Made by a program: the position numbers and the translations under genes | Shown here: positions 43,600-51,238 of the stretch, piece after piece | Position numbering within the stretch: the stretch's first letter is position 1 | Layout: the number at the start of each line of letters is the position of its first letter | Assembly (NCBI RefSeq): GCF_000420825.1 | Contig: NZ_ATVR01000022.1 | Location: 1-57,727 of the forward strand | Reading direction: 5' to 3' | Length of the DNA stretch: 57,727 bases | Source of the DNA: Butyrivibrio sp. AE2015 | GTDB taxonomy: Bacteria; Bacillota; Clostridia; Lachnospirales; Lachnospiraceae | Notes under the pieces: generated by a model | What the model saw: only the letters and a program-made list of their open reading frames with translations | Told to the model about the DNA's origin: nothing | Databases searched by the model: none

Positions 43600-43638
43600 G
43601 CAGGAACGATTAACAATATATATAAATGAGGAGACGGT

Positions 43639-44595
43639 ATGAATAATTTGCGACACATGATGAATCCTCTAGATTTCTCGGTTGACGAGCTAGAGGCTCT
43701 GTTCGATGTTGCTGGTGACATCGAAAGAAACATGGACAAATACGCGCATATGTGCGACGGCAAGATATTAGCCACCTGTTTCTACGAACCAAGTACCAGA
43801 ACAAGACTTAGTTTTGAAACTGCAATGTTACGACTTGGAGGTAAGTGCCTGGGCTTTGCAGACGCCGGTAATTCTTCAGCCGCCAAGGGCGAAAGTGTTT
43901 CCGACACTATAAGAGTTATTTCCTGTTTCGCAGATATATGTGCGATGCGTCATCCCAAGGAAGGTGCTCCAATGGTTGCAGCTTCTAAATCTCTTATTCC
44001 TGTTATCAATGCAGGTGACGGTGGTCACCAACATCCCACTCAGACACTTACAGATTTATTAACTATCAGATCTTTATACGGCGGACTTAATAATTTCACC
44101 ATCGGACTTTGTGGAGACCTTAAATTTGGTCGTACTGTCCATTCTCTTATAAATGCCCTTACAAGATACAGCGGCATTCATTTCATTTTCATTTCACCAA
44201 AAGAACTTAAAGTACCCGATTACATAACAGAAATGCTTGACTCAAAGGGCATAACATATGAAGAAGTTATCAAACTTGAAGAAGTAATGCCTCGTCTTGA
44301 TTTCCTGTACATGACAAGAGTTCAGAAGGAAAGATTCTTTAATGAAGAGGATTACATCCGCTTAAAGAACTTCTATATACTTGATAAAGCTAAGATGGCT
44401 CTGGCAAAAGAAAAAATGTATATCCTCCACCCTCTTCCACGTGTAAATGAGATTTCAGTGGAGATAGATTCAGATCCAAGAGCCGCATATTTCAAGCAGG
44501 TTCAGTATGGACTGTACGTAAGAATGGCACTCATATTGACATTGCTTGACATGACAGACGCCCATATGAATGAAGGTCTGCTTAGAAAATTCTAA
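43639..44595 (+). CDS. pyrB: Aspartate carbamoyltransferase catalytic chain
   Basis: 318 residues, with the carbamoyl-phosphate site [19 protein letters not shown] near 46-64 and [12 protein letters not shown] near 131-142. It makes carbamoyl aspartate in pyrimidine synthesis. TGAGGAG precedes the ATG, and pyrI follows by 38 nt, so the holoenzyme is the class B type with regulatory chains. It begins 39 nt after the DUF5050-like gene and no separate promoter was obvious. Confidence 0.97.
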   Translation: MNNLRHMMNPLDFSVDELEALFDVAGDIERNMDKYAHMCDGKILATCFYEPSTRTRLSFETAMLRLGGKCLGFADAGNSSAAKGESVSDTIRVISCFADICAMRHPKEGAPMVAASKSLIPVINAGDGGHQHPTQTLTDLLTIRSLYGGLNNFTIGLCGDLKFGRTVHSLINALTRYSGIHFIFISPKELKVPDYITEMLDSKGITYEEVIKLEEVMPRLDFLYMTRVQKERFFNEEDYIRLKNFYILDKAKMALAKEKMYILHPLPRVNEISVEIDSDPRAAYFKQVQYGLYVRMALILTLLDMTDAHMNEGLLRKF

Positions 44596-44633
44596 GCAAG
44601 CTTTTAAACATCAGACCTAAGAAAGAGGTAAAT

Positions 44634-45077
44634 ATGTTAAATATTGGAAAAATTGAAGAAGGCTTTGTTCTGGATCATATCCAGGCAGGTAAGAGCATGC
44701 AGATCTACAAGCATCTGGGCCTTGATAAACTTGATTCAACAGTAGCCATAATTAAAAATGCCAAAAGTAAAGTTATGGGAAAAAAAGACATTCTGAAGAT
44801 AGAATGCGATATAGATTCTCTTGACCTTGATGTCCTTGCTTTTATTGATCACAACATCACTGTAAATGTAATCAAGGACGGACAGATCATAGAAAAGAGA
44901 TCTCTCGTACTTCCAAAACAGATCGAAGGAGTTATCAAATGCCATAACCCAAGATGCATTTCTTCGATTGAGCAGGAACTTCCACAGATTTTTTATCTTG
45001 CAGATGAAAAAAATGAGATCTATCGCTGCAAATATTGTGATGAGAAATATTCAGAAGGTGACGTGGTATCGCACTAA
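44634..45077 (+). CDS. pyrI: Aspartate carbamoyltransferase regulatory chain
   Basis: 147 residues. The N-terminal allosteric domain is followed by the zinc domain, with CHNPRC (about 103-108) and YRCKYC (about 132-137) supplying four Cys ligands. It binds nucleotides and modulates PyrB. GAAAGAGG lies before the ATG. A compound hairpin terminator follows at once. Confidence 0.96.
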   Translation: MLNIGKIEEGFVLDHIQAGKSMQIYKHLGLDKLDSTVAIIKNAKSKVMGKKDILKIECDIDSLDLDVLAFIDHNITVNVIKDGQIIEKRSLVLPKQIEGVIKCHNPRCISSIEQELPQIFYLADEKNEIYRCKYCDEKYSEGDVVSH

Positions 45078-45085
45078 AGAGAGTA

Positions 45086-45141
45086 AAAAAAGAAGGACAG
45101 CTGCCTGGATGAACATCATCCTCGCAGTGTCCTTTTTCTTT
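45086..45141 (+). terminator. Terminator of pyrBI
   Basis: AGAAGGACA and TGTCCTTTTTCTTT, with CTGC/GCAG, form an outer stem. The inner GGATGA/TCATCC forms a second stem. It ends in a T-rich run. It also lies just beyond the oppositely directed small gene at 45150. Confidence 0.75.
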
Positions 45142-45149
45142 GTGATAAG

Positions 45150-45320
45150 TTATTTAATGTATCCGTTTTGTCTGTAGTAAATATCATCCCCGTGTTTTAC
45201 ACGACGTTTTTCTTCGTTTCTAAGCAACTCCTGCATGTAAGGATTATCGTTGGCTCCGGATACTGAAATTGGAGTCGTCTCCTTGTTTACATAGATATCC
45301 TTTGATGATTTTCCAAACAT
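45150..45320 (-). CDS. Uncharacterised 56-residue protein
   Basis: Begins MFGKSSKDIYVNKETT and ends DDIYYRQNGYIK. GGGAGG lies 8 nt upstream of the ATG, and an extended -10 (TGG-TACAAT) lies further upstream. The middle has an Arg/Lys/Glu helix (MQELLRNEEKRRVKHG). No signal, cysteine or membrane segment. Good ribosome site, a proper stop and separate promoter make it credible though it is short. Family not recognised. Confidence 0.65.
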   Translation of the reverse strand: MFGKSSKDIYVNKETTPISVSGANDNPYMQELLRNEEKRRVKHGDDIYYRQNGYIK

Positions 45321-45356
45321 AATTGTGTACCTCCCTCATGAGATAATTGTACCACT

Positions 45357-45456
45357 ATATCGTTAATTTTAAAACGCCATGCCCCAGGCTCGGAACTTTC
45401 GTTCCTCGCTGGAGCGGCTTCGCACACGGTGTTTATTCGTAAAATTAAAGCGATAT
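45357..45456. repeat. Structured intergenic element with alternative pairings
   Basis: ATATCG near 45357 and AATTTT pair with AAAATT and CGATAT near 45441-45456. Inside lies a hairpin CCAG-GGAAC-tttc-GTTCC-CTGG (45384-45412). The right arm CGATATGGCA can pair instead with TGCCATATCG in the terminator stem, so two folds compete. Confidence 0.5.
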
Positions 45457-45488
45457 GGCACATTTGCTAGCAAATGCCATATCGCTTT
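45447..45488 (-). terminator. Terminator after the CAP-domain lipoprotein gene
   Basis: AAAGCGATATGGCA (45447-45460) and TGCCATATCGCTTT (45475-45488) form a 14-bp stem, extended inward by TTTGC/GCAAA over a two-base bulge. On the minus strand AATTTTAC follows the stem's TTT. Confidence 0.75.
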
Positions 45489-45500
45489 AGCTTTACTCAC

Positions 45501-46058
45501 TTAATATCCGAACTCCTGTGCCCAGTACCAGCTGCCGTCGCCTGTCTGGCAGATGGCAATACCAACTGTTTTGTATCCGCTATCCATAATGTTTGCGGCA
45601 TGGGTAGGTGAATTCATCCATGCTGCATAAACGCTGTCCGCTGACTGATAGAGCTTTGCAAGATTCTCACCGTACTGAACGTTACTGTTAACTGTCCAGA
45701 ATGCTGATCCATCAGGCCTTGTGTGTGAGAAAGAAGTTGTAATCTCATTAGCACGTACCTGAGCTGCATCTGTAAGAGCGTCGCTCCATACAAGTGCTGC
45801 AAGCCCCTGCGCTGCTCTCTGCTGATTCATAAGGTTAAATACTGCAGTGCAGGCATCTAATGCCGCCTGGCTTGATGCAGCGGATCCTGCAAGAGCAATT
45901 GCTTCATCATCAATATATATTTCGCCTTCGCCTTCGTGGATACCTCTGGTTGCAGCCTGATCATCGATTGCCCCTTCCTTAACTGCGCCGCAGGCAATGA
46001 ATGTGCAGGTCAGAACGCCAGCCACCACCAAAGCGATCAACTTATTCATTCTCTTCAT
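45501..46058 (-). CDS. CAP-domain (SCP/PR1-like) lipoprotein
   Basis: 185 residues. The signal region KRMNKLIALVVAGVLTCTFIAC ends in lipobox FIAC. An acidic linker precedes a CAP domain (about 65-185) with NQQRAAQGLAALVWSDALTDAAQVRANEI, FSHTRPDGS, YGENLAKLY and SPTHAANIMDSGYKTVGIAI. His and Glu residues at the expected positions support a CAP cavity. The bacterial YkwD-type family is exported and thought to act in the envelope. ATG 46058 has AGGAG at good distance; a GTG two codons upstream is less likely. Confidence 0.9.
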   Translation of the reverse strand: MKRMNKLIALVVAGVLTCTFIACGAVKEGAIDDQAATRGIHEGEGEIYIDDEAIALAGSAASSQAALDACTAVFNLMNQQRAAQGLAALVWSDALTDAAQVRANEITTSFSHTRPDGSAFWTVNSNVQYGENLAKLYQSADSVYAAWMNSPTHAANIMDSGYKTVGIAICQTGDGSWYWAQEFGY

Positions 46059-46192
46059 AAACACTCTCCTGTGTATACTACTCCATGTTTCTGATTTAAT
46101 AATATCGCATCTATATTACTCATTCAATTAATTCAAAATGTTTTTTTTGTAAACCAATAATAAACATTCATCAGCTTGATCAAGAATTGAAA

Positions 46193-46960
46193 TTATTTTT
46201 CCCATCCATTCACCTTTAATGAATGAACCACAAACCTTTGACTGCCTCCTGCCCTTCCACTACAGGTAGAAAGTGTAAGAATACTGTTTCCACTTTCAAG
46301 ATCAAGTTCTGATGGAATCTTATATGCTGAATGAGTCTGGATAAAAGAAATAAAATCCTTATACTCATCAAGATTTGAAACTACTGAATAAGCACCACTT
46401 CCAACTTTGGTAATGTAATAAGCAAATACTCTGTACTGATATACATGGTCCTTAGTATATATGTAAATATATGGATCATTCTCAAGAAGAGATTCATTTT
46501 CCTTTTGATAAAGTTCCTTTAACCTGCCAAACATGGACTTATCTTTCATGTTATGGCCGAAGATAATATCATGATACCCTTTAAATCCCGCATCACTCAT
46601 AACATCTTCAAAAATACAACCCGCTTTATTTTTTTCTAGTTCAAAGGTCTTGTAAAGATATTCGTCAACCTCAGACTCTTTTACCACAGGATAACTTATT
46701 TCAAGACAAGGAAAATAAATCCAGGCAGTGACGTCAGGATTTATCTCTTCAAGCTTGTCAAAGTTAATATTAAGCACAGGATAATCGACTATCTCCGCTT
46801 CATCTTCCGGAATATAATCGACAGCCACGCTTCTTATGTGATCGTATTCATCAGAAGCAACCTGATATTCCTTCTGATCAACATAGATCATCACGCCTTC
46901 ATAAATAATTATGACCAGACATATAATTAGTGCAACAATTCTTATTACTTTCTTTACCAT
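46193..46960 (-). CDS. srtB: Class B sortase
   Basis: 255 residues with an N-terminal membrane anchor (VIRIVALIICLVIIIYEGVMIYV). The catalytic set is His in IIFGHNMKDKSMFG, Cys in LTLSTCSG and Arg in GSQRFVVH, with the long class B insert between. It attaches secreted substrates to the wall. No NPQTN- or LPXTG-type substrate was seen in the window. AAGGGGAG precedes the ATG. It and the CAP lipoprotein lie in the same direction about 130 bp apart. Confidence 0.9.
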   Translation of the reverse strand: MVKKVIRIVALIICLVIIIYEGVMIYVDQKEYQVASDEYDHIRSVAVDYIPEDEAEIVDYPVLNINFDKLEEINPDVTAWIYFPCLEISYPVVKESEVDEYLYKTFELEKNKAGCIFEDVMSDAGFKGYHDIIFGHNMKDKSMFGRLKELYQKENESLLENDPYIYIYTKDHVYQYRVFAYYITKVGSGAYSVVSNLDEYKDFISFIQTHSAYKIPSELDLESGNSILTLSTCSGRAGGSQRFVVHSLKVNGWEK

Positions 46961-47059
46961 TTTTTCTCCCCTTCACAAATTATTATAAATCATTTGCTAA
47001 TGCATAACAAATATACGATAATTGTGAGTAGTAGCATTTTTTATGAGGAGAAAATTCAT

Positions 47060-47983
47060 ATGGAGAAAAAAGAAAACAAACTTATAAGTTTTATCAAAAG
47101 CTATCACACAGACAACTTCAAATTGAATGATTTTATTCTTATTCCTTTCATTCTTGCATATTTTCTTATAGTTTTAGGCCAAACAGTAGGAAATCTGATT
47201 ATCAGTTATCCTGCATCAATGATAATCAATGATACCAATTATGATTATATTGCTTTTCTTGCGATGTACGCCAGCTTCATAGGCATTTGGATAGTTATTC
47301 TACTGTGGTGCCTTATTCCTTCAAACAGGCCAATATTCGGAGCTGTTTGGAAAAAATGTAAAGGAAACACATTAAAAAAACTCGGAATTGGCCTTTTGAT
47401 CGGTTTTGTCACGAATGGTTTCTGCATTCTTCTTGCTGTCTTACACAAAGATATTTATCTCTATTTCTCAGGAGCCAATTTCTTTGCACTTTTGGGCATT
47501 TTCATAGCAGTATTTATACAGTCATCAGCAGAAGAGCTTCTATGCAGAGGCTTTCTCTATCAGAGAATTAGAAGAGGTTACCGCCACCCTGCCGTAGCAA
47601 TTATAGTAAACGCTTTGTTTTTTGGCATTTTGCATCTAGGCAATCCTGGTGTCAGCCCTTTAGCTATTGTCTCCATAGTTGTTGTAGGCATCTGCTATTC
47701 AGTGATGGTCTATTATTGTGACAGCTTATGGATGCCAATGGCAGCCCATGCAGCATGGAACTATACCCAGAGTATTGTTTTTGGACTTCCAAACAGCGGC
47801 CTTGTATCCAAGTTTTCATTATTCAAACTAGATGCATCAACAGCAACAGACAGTTTTTTCTACAATGTTGGGTTTGGTGTTGAAGAAACAATAGTTGCAG
47901 TATCCGTAAACGTCATATGCGCAATAATTGTTGTCGTGTGGGGCGTAAAAAACAAAAAGAAGCCTACAAATATCTGGGAATAA
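47060..47983 (+). CDS. CPBP-family intramembrane glutamic protease
   Basis: 307 residues, with eight hydrophobic segments. The active motifs are EELLCRGF (EExxxR, about 160-165), FGILHLG and AAHAAWNYTQ, the Abi/CPBP arrangement. Such proteases process CAAX proteins in eukaryotes, and in bacteria act in bacteriocin immunity or transport. The ATG at 47060 was chosen because AGGAG lies 8 nt upstream; earlier in-frame ATGs lack a site. No bacteriocin gene lies next to it. Confidence 0.88.
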   Translation: MEKKENKLISFIKSYHTDNFKLNDFILIPFILAYFLIVLGQTVGNLIISYPASMIINDTNYDYIAFLAMYASFIGIWIVILLWCLIPSNRPIFGAVWKKCKGNTLKKLGIGLLIGFVTNGFCILLAVLHKDIYLYFSGANFFALLGIFIAVFIQSSAEELLCRGFLYQRIRRGYRHPAVAIIVNALFFGILHLGNPGVSPLAIVSIVVVGICYSVMVYYCDSLWMPMAAHAAWNYTQSIVFGLPNSGLVSKFSLFKLDASTATDSFFYNVGFGVEETIVAVSVNVICAIIVVVWGVKNKKKPTNIWE

Positions 47984-48012
47984 TGACTAATAAAAACATA
48001 CAAAAAGAATCA

Positions 48013-48041
48013 TTGCGCCGAACTTTTGTTCGGCGTATTAT
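48013..48041 (+). promoter_or_regulatory. Promoter giving an apparently leaderless dinB mRNA
   Basis: TTGCGC (48013-48018), a 17-nt spacer and TATTAT (48036-48041) put the transcription start at or within a base of the A of ATG at 48048. No Shine-Dalgarno sequence precedes that ATG, whose upstream is TATATTGTT. Confidence 0.6.
48016..48035 (+). promoter_or_regulatory. LexA (DinR) box before dinB
   Basis: GAAC-TTTT-GTTC (48020-48031) is a perfect Gram-positive SOS box, inside a 20-bp perfect palindrome with CGCC/GGCG flanks. It fills the spacer of the dinB promoter, so LexA would block polymerase directly. Confidence 0.88.
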
Positions 48042-48047
48042 ATTGTT

Positions 48048-49349
48048 ATGAATGAGTTTAATCAATCCGAAAATGAAAAAATAATATTTCACATAGACGT
48101 CAACTCTGCTTTTCTTTCATGGTCAGCTTTAAAAAAGCTTGAGGAAGAGCCCGGAAGCATCGATCTTAGGACAATACCCTCTGCTGTTGGAGGCGATGTC
48201 AATTCAAGGCATGGCATCATTACTGCCAAATCAATCCCTGCCAAAAAGTATGGAATTGTCACAGGTGAGCCAGTAATAAAAGCGCTTCAGAAATGTCCTA
48301 AACTCGTCATGGTTCCTTCAGACTTTACCACCTATAGGCGCTACTCTCACGCATTTATTGATATTCTAAAAAAGTATTCTCCACTTGTGGAGCAGGTTTC
48401 TGTAGATGAGGCATATGTTGATTTCTCGGGTACAAGGAATCTTTACAGGCATTTAGAAACGAGTGAACACCCATTTCCACTGTCAATTGCCTATGCCATA
48501 AAGGATGAGGTAAAAAACAGCCTTGGATTTACTGTAAATGTCGGCATCTCCAATAACAAACTTCTCGCCAAGATGGCCAGTGATTTTCAAAAGCCGGACA
48601 GAGTACACACTCTTTTTCCTGATGAAATTCCTTCCAAAATGTGGCCACTCCCTATAAGGGACCTTTTTGGTTGCGGCAAAGCCACTGCAGAAAGGCTTGA
48701 GAGCATAGGTATCAGAACTATTGGCGATGCTGCAAACAGCGAACTGACTTTTTTGTGCAGTATCCTTGGTGAAAACGGTGGGAAATACATTTACGCAAGC
48801 GCCAACGGAATCGGAAGCAGCAATGTTTCTGACGAATATGACGATGCCAAGAGCTATTCCAATGAGACCACTCTGTCCTATGACCTAAACGCCGACAACT
48901 ATGACAAGGATATAGGAGGCATTCTAAAATGGCTCTCTGAGAGTGTTTCAAGGAGGCTGAAAAGAGATAATGTTTACGGTAAAACTGTCACAGTAAGCGT
49001 AAAAACAGGGAATTTTAAAAGACATTCCTGCCAGATGGGACTTGAAAGCTCCATAAATGATGCTGATAAGATCCTAAAGCATGCAAAAGAACTTGCTGAT
49101 AAGCTTCTTCTTGGTGATAACGGCCTTTTCATCAAAGGTGAAGTTATAAGGCTTGTGGGAGTCGGTGTCAGTAAAATGGATGATGGCAGTTTCCATCAGC
49201 TTAATCTCTTTGAAGATATCATGCCACAGAACTCAAAATCGGTAAAAGAGCCTTCAATATCAGAGGACAAACGAAAAAAACTTGATGCCATGACACAGAA
49301 ACTCACTTCTGCCTATGGCAAAGACATAATCAAAAAAGGAATAAAATAA
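48048..49349 (+). CDS. dinB: Y-family DNA polymerase, DinB/Pol IV-like
   Basis: 433 residues. Catalytic motifs are FHIDVNSAFLSW (about 14-25) and VSVDEAYVDFSG (about 117-128), with helix-hairpin-helix residues near 195-220 and a little-finger domain of about 110 residues. It copies past damaged bases and is error-prone. The perfect LexA box shows SOS control. The ATG at 48048 leaves a 12-residue N-terminal extension before the conserved core. The lack of any ribosome site and the tight promoter spacing suggest leaderless translation. It ends convergently with the pseudouridine synthase gene. Confidence 0.95.
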   Translation: MNEFNQSENEKIIFHIDVNSAFLSWSALKKLEEEPGSIDLRTIPSAVGGDVNSRHGIITAKSIPAKKYGIVTGEPVIKALQKCPKLVMVPSDFTTYRRYSHAFIDILKKYSPLVEQVSVDEAYVDFSGTRNLYRHLETSEHPFPLSIAYAIKDEVKNSLGFTVNVGISNNKLLAKMASDFQKPDRVHTLFPDEIPSKMWPLPIRDLFGCGKATAERLESIGIRTIGDAANSELTFLCSILGENGGKYIYASANGIGSSNVSDEYDDAKSYSNETTLSYDLNADNYDKDIGGILKWLSESVSRRLKRDNVYGKTVTVSVKTGNFKRHSCQMGLESSINDADKILKHAKELADKLLLGDNGLFIKGEVIRLVGVGVSKMDDGSFHQLNLFEDIMPQNSKSVKEPSISEDKRKKLDAMTQKLTSAYGKDIIKKGIK

Positions 49350-49389
49350 AAAATGAAGAATGATCCTTAAAGGTCACTCTTCATTTTTT
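49348..49389. terminator. Bidirectional terminator between dinB and the pseudouridine synthase gene
   Basis: AAAAAATGAAGA and TCTTCATTTTTT pair around a central stem (TGATCC/GGTCA) with TTAAA loop. Runs of A and T on both sides suit both directions. The last codons of the minus-strand gene lie within its right arm. Confidence 0.85.
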
Positions 49390-50291
49390 ATTACAATCTT
49401 CATATCATCAGGCATTGGTGCCAAAAAACGCAGTTCCTGTCCTGAAATCGGCTGCATAAATAAAAGTTCGCATGCATGAAGAGCCGCCCTCTCCATCCCA
49501 TGGTTATCAGCTATTTCTTTTCCGTAGAGACTGTCTCCCAGTAAGGGATGCCCTATATAAGACATGTGAACTCTTATCTGATGGGTTCTTCCAGTATCAA
49601 GTTTAAGTCTCACAAGTGCAAAATCGTCAAACTGTTTTTCAACCTTGTAATGAGTGACAGCTCTTTTCCCGTCATCTCTTACTTCTCTGACCATCTTTTC
49701 CTTGGGATTCTCCCATATTGGAGCATCAATGGTTCCTTGTTTTTCAGAAAAAACTCCATCGCAGAGAGCAAGATACTCTTTTCTCCTGGACATATCAAGG
49801 CACTGCTCAGAAAGAAGCGCTGCGCTGTATCTGTTCTTGGCAAAGATAATAAGCCCGGATGTTTCCCTGTCAAGTCTGCCGATCACTCTTATAACGTGAT
49901 TCTGACCTGTCCTGTTATAATAGCCCATTAGTGCATTGCTCAGTGAATCGGTAAAATGGCAGTATGAAGGATGAACAACCACATTACCCTGCTTATTAAC
50001 TACAACAATGTCTTCATCTTCATAGACTATATCTATTGGATCATCACTAGGAACAATTTCTGAAGCATTGTCTGTATCTTCATAAATCCTGACTACAAGC
50101 TCCTGCCCGGGCCTTATTTCATCAATGATCCTGACAGCCTTTCCTTCACACATAACGCCGTCTTCAAAGAGCTTGCATCTTGTTACTTCCCTGCTTGAGA
50201 GCTTTAATCTTTCACGCATTATATCGCCTGCTCTCATAGCTCCATCTTCTATTTTTAATTTATAATTGATTTCTCTATAGCTGTTATTCAT
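49374..50291 (-). CDS. RluA-family 23S rRNA pseudouridine synthase
   Basis: 305 residues from MNNSYRE. An N-terminal S4-like domain is followed by a catalytic domain with GRLDRETSGLIIFAKN (catalytic Asp about 132), YLALCDG, and LDTGRTHQIRVHMSYIGHPLLGD. It converts uridine to pseudouridine in rRNA or tRNA. The ATG at 50291 follows a -10 element by 7 nt and no Shine-Dalgarno sequence is present; a second ATG (50300) lies inside the -10 element. Its C terminus is encoded within the bidirectional terminator. Confidence 0.9.
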   Translation of the reverse strand: MNNSYREINYKLKIEDGAMRAGDIMRERLKLSSREVTRCKLFEDGVMCEGKAVRIIDEIRPGQELVVRIYEDTDNASEIVPSDDPIDIVYEDEDIVVVNKQGNVVVHPSYCHFTDSLSNALMGYYNRTGQNHVIRVIGRLDRETSGLIIFAKNRYSAALLSEQCLDMSRRKEYLALCDGVFSEKQGTIDAPIWENPKEKMVREVRDDGKRAVTHYKVEKQFDDFALVRLKLDTGRTHQIRVHMSYIGHPLLGDSLYGKEIADNHGMERAALHACELLFMQPISGQELRFLAPMPDDMKIVIKNEE

Positions 50292-50298
50292 ACGTAGC

Positions 50299-50327
50299 AT
50301 TATAACCAAAAAAAGAATAACAGGCAA
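50299..50327 (-). promoter_or_regulatory. Promoter of the pseudouridine synthase gene, inside the fur-like gene's terminator
   Basis: On the minus strand TTGCCT (50322-50327), 17 nt and TATAAT (50299-50304). The -35 is part of the upstream terminator stem. Transcription would start at the T or A at the start codon, giving a leaderless message. Confidence 0.55.
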
Positions 50328-50339
50328 AATACCTGTTAT
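50308..50339 (-). terminator. Terminator of the iron-uptake operon
   Basis: ATAACAGG and CCTGTTAT pair (50317-50339) with a 7-nt loop, followed by CTTTTTTTGG. The stop codon of the short fur-like gene is in the stem. Confidence 0.85.
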
Positions 50340-50584
50340 CCTCTGTTTTCATTATTGATCTCGATCATATCGATCCTGTTTATCACTCCAATATCTTCAA
50401 GTACCCGGATCATTCTGTAGACAGTAGCCATTCCTACGCTGTTGTCCTTTGCCATGACTTTATAATATATATCTTTACAGGAAGAATGGTCATTTCCCAT
50501 AATAACATCAACTATCAGTTTCCTCTGTTTGGTAATACGGCATCCGTTTTGTTTAAGTCTGTCTATAACCTGTTCACTGCTCAT
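50336..50584 (-). CDS. Short Fur-like winged-helix regulator
   Basis: 82 residues. It matches only the DNA-binding half of Fur: CRITKQRKLIVDVIM, then SCKDIYYKVMAKDNSVGMATVYRMIRVLEDIGVI, the recognition-helix segment. The dimerisation and metal-binding domain (about 60-70 residues, with HHxH and Cys pairs) is absent, and the frame ends in a true stop inside a terminator. GGAGGGG precedes the ATG. It is the last gene of the feo operon, 17 nt after the HMA gene. It may act as a monomeric or heteromeric iron regulator, or be a truncated relic; the intact ribosome site and terminator favour function. Confidence 0.8.
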   Translation of the reverse strand: MSSEQVIDRLKQNGCRITKQRKLIVDVIMGNDHSSCKDIYYKVMAKDNSVGMATVYRMIRVLEDIGVINRIDMIEINNENRG

Positions 50585-50601
50585 ACTACTGTTTCCCCTC
50601 C

Positions 50602-50967
50602 TTATAGTGCCTCCACACTTATAACTTCATAGCCAGCCTTAGTTATGGTGTCACAAATAAGGCTTTCAGGAATCTCCTTGTATAAAGAAACATATGCTGC
50701 CTTTTGGGATAACTTAACTTTTGCCACTACCCCATCCAGCTCATCAAGTTTTCTTTCAACCCTGTTCTTACAGTTATCACAGTGCATACCCTCTATCGTC
50801 ACTTTAAGTTTGGACAAAGGCCTTCCGGCTATTTTCTTTTTGGGAGCTTTTTCTTTGGGGCCTCCACAGCATGATCCCTCTCCCTTCATATGCTGGACCG
50901 TTCCTCTGACAGCGAAGAAAAGAATCACAGAAATAACCAAAATAATTATTATATTGGAAACGTTCAA
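50602..50967 (-). CDS. Membrane-anchored heavy-metal-associated (HMA) protein with FeoB-associated-type N terminus
   Basis: 121 residues. The N terminus (NIIIILVISVILFFAVRGTVQHMKG) is a membrane helix followed by SCCGGPKEK, as in FeoB-associated Cys-rich proteins. After a Lys-rich linker, residues 52-121 form an HMA fold with metal site GMHCDNC (C63, C66). HMA domains bind Cu(I), Zn or similar metals and hand them on. The pairing with feoB suggests a metal-handling accessory. GTAACAG with weak GGAGG-like spacing lies upstream. Confidence 0.82.
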   Translation of the reverse strand: MNVSNIIIILVISVILFFAVRGTVQHMKGEGSCCGGPKEKAPKKKIAGRPLSKLKVTIEGMHCDNCKNRVERKLDELDGVVAKVKLSQKAAYVSLYKEIPESLICDTITKAGYEVISVEAL

Positions 50968-51037
50968 ACTGTTACCTCCAACAGATACTAATACAAATCT
51001 AGTGCCTTATCTGCCTGACAAGACACTAGACATCTGA

Positions 51038-51199
51038 TCATTGTTTTTTTGTTAAAGAGCTACATACTTTTGCTTTGCTGCAGTTTCCCGCCATTGGACA
51101 TCCTATGCACTGTGTGCCCTTTTTCTTTTCCTTATAGATATAAAAAACGGCAAGTCCAACACAAAGTATGATTATAATCGAGATTAAAATATCTATCAT
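51038..51199 (-). CDS. FeoB-associated Cys-rich membrane protein
   Basis: 53 residues beginning MIDILISIIIILCVGLAVF. One membrane helix is followed by a basic stretch and cysteines at CIGCPMAGNC and VCSS. This matches the short FeoB-associated family, thought to aid Fe(II) uptake. GGAG lies 6 nt before the ATG. It sits 39 nt after feoB. A TCTAGTG/CACTAGA stem-loop (about 51000-51032) follows. Confidence 0.8.
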   Translation of the reverse strand: MIDILISIIIILCVGLAVFYIYKEKKKGTQCIGCPMAGNCSKAKVCSSLTKKQ

Positions 51200-51238
51200 G
51201 ATAACTCCTAACTAACAATTACTTATGACTTCTAAATA

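Noticed and set aside
48016..48035. Terminator for the CPBP protease gene
   Set aside because: The 20-bp palindrome has no U tract and matches the LexA box exactly inside the dinB promoter.
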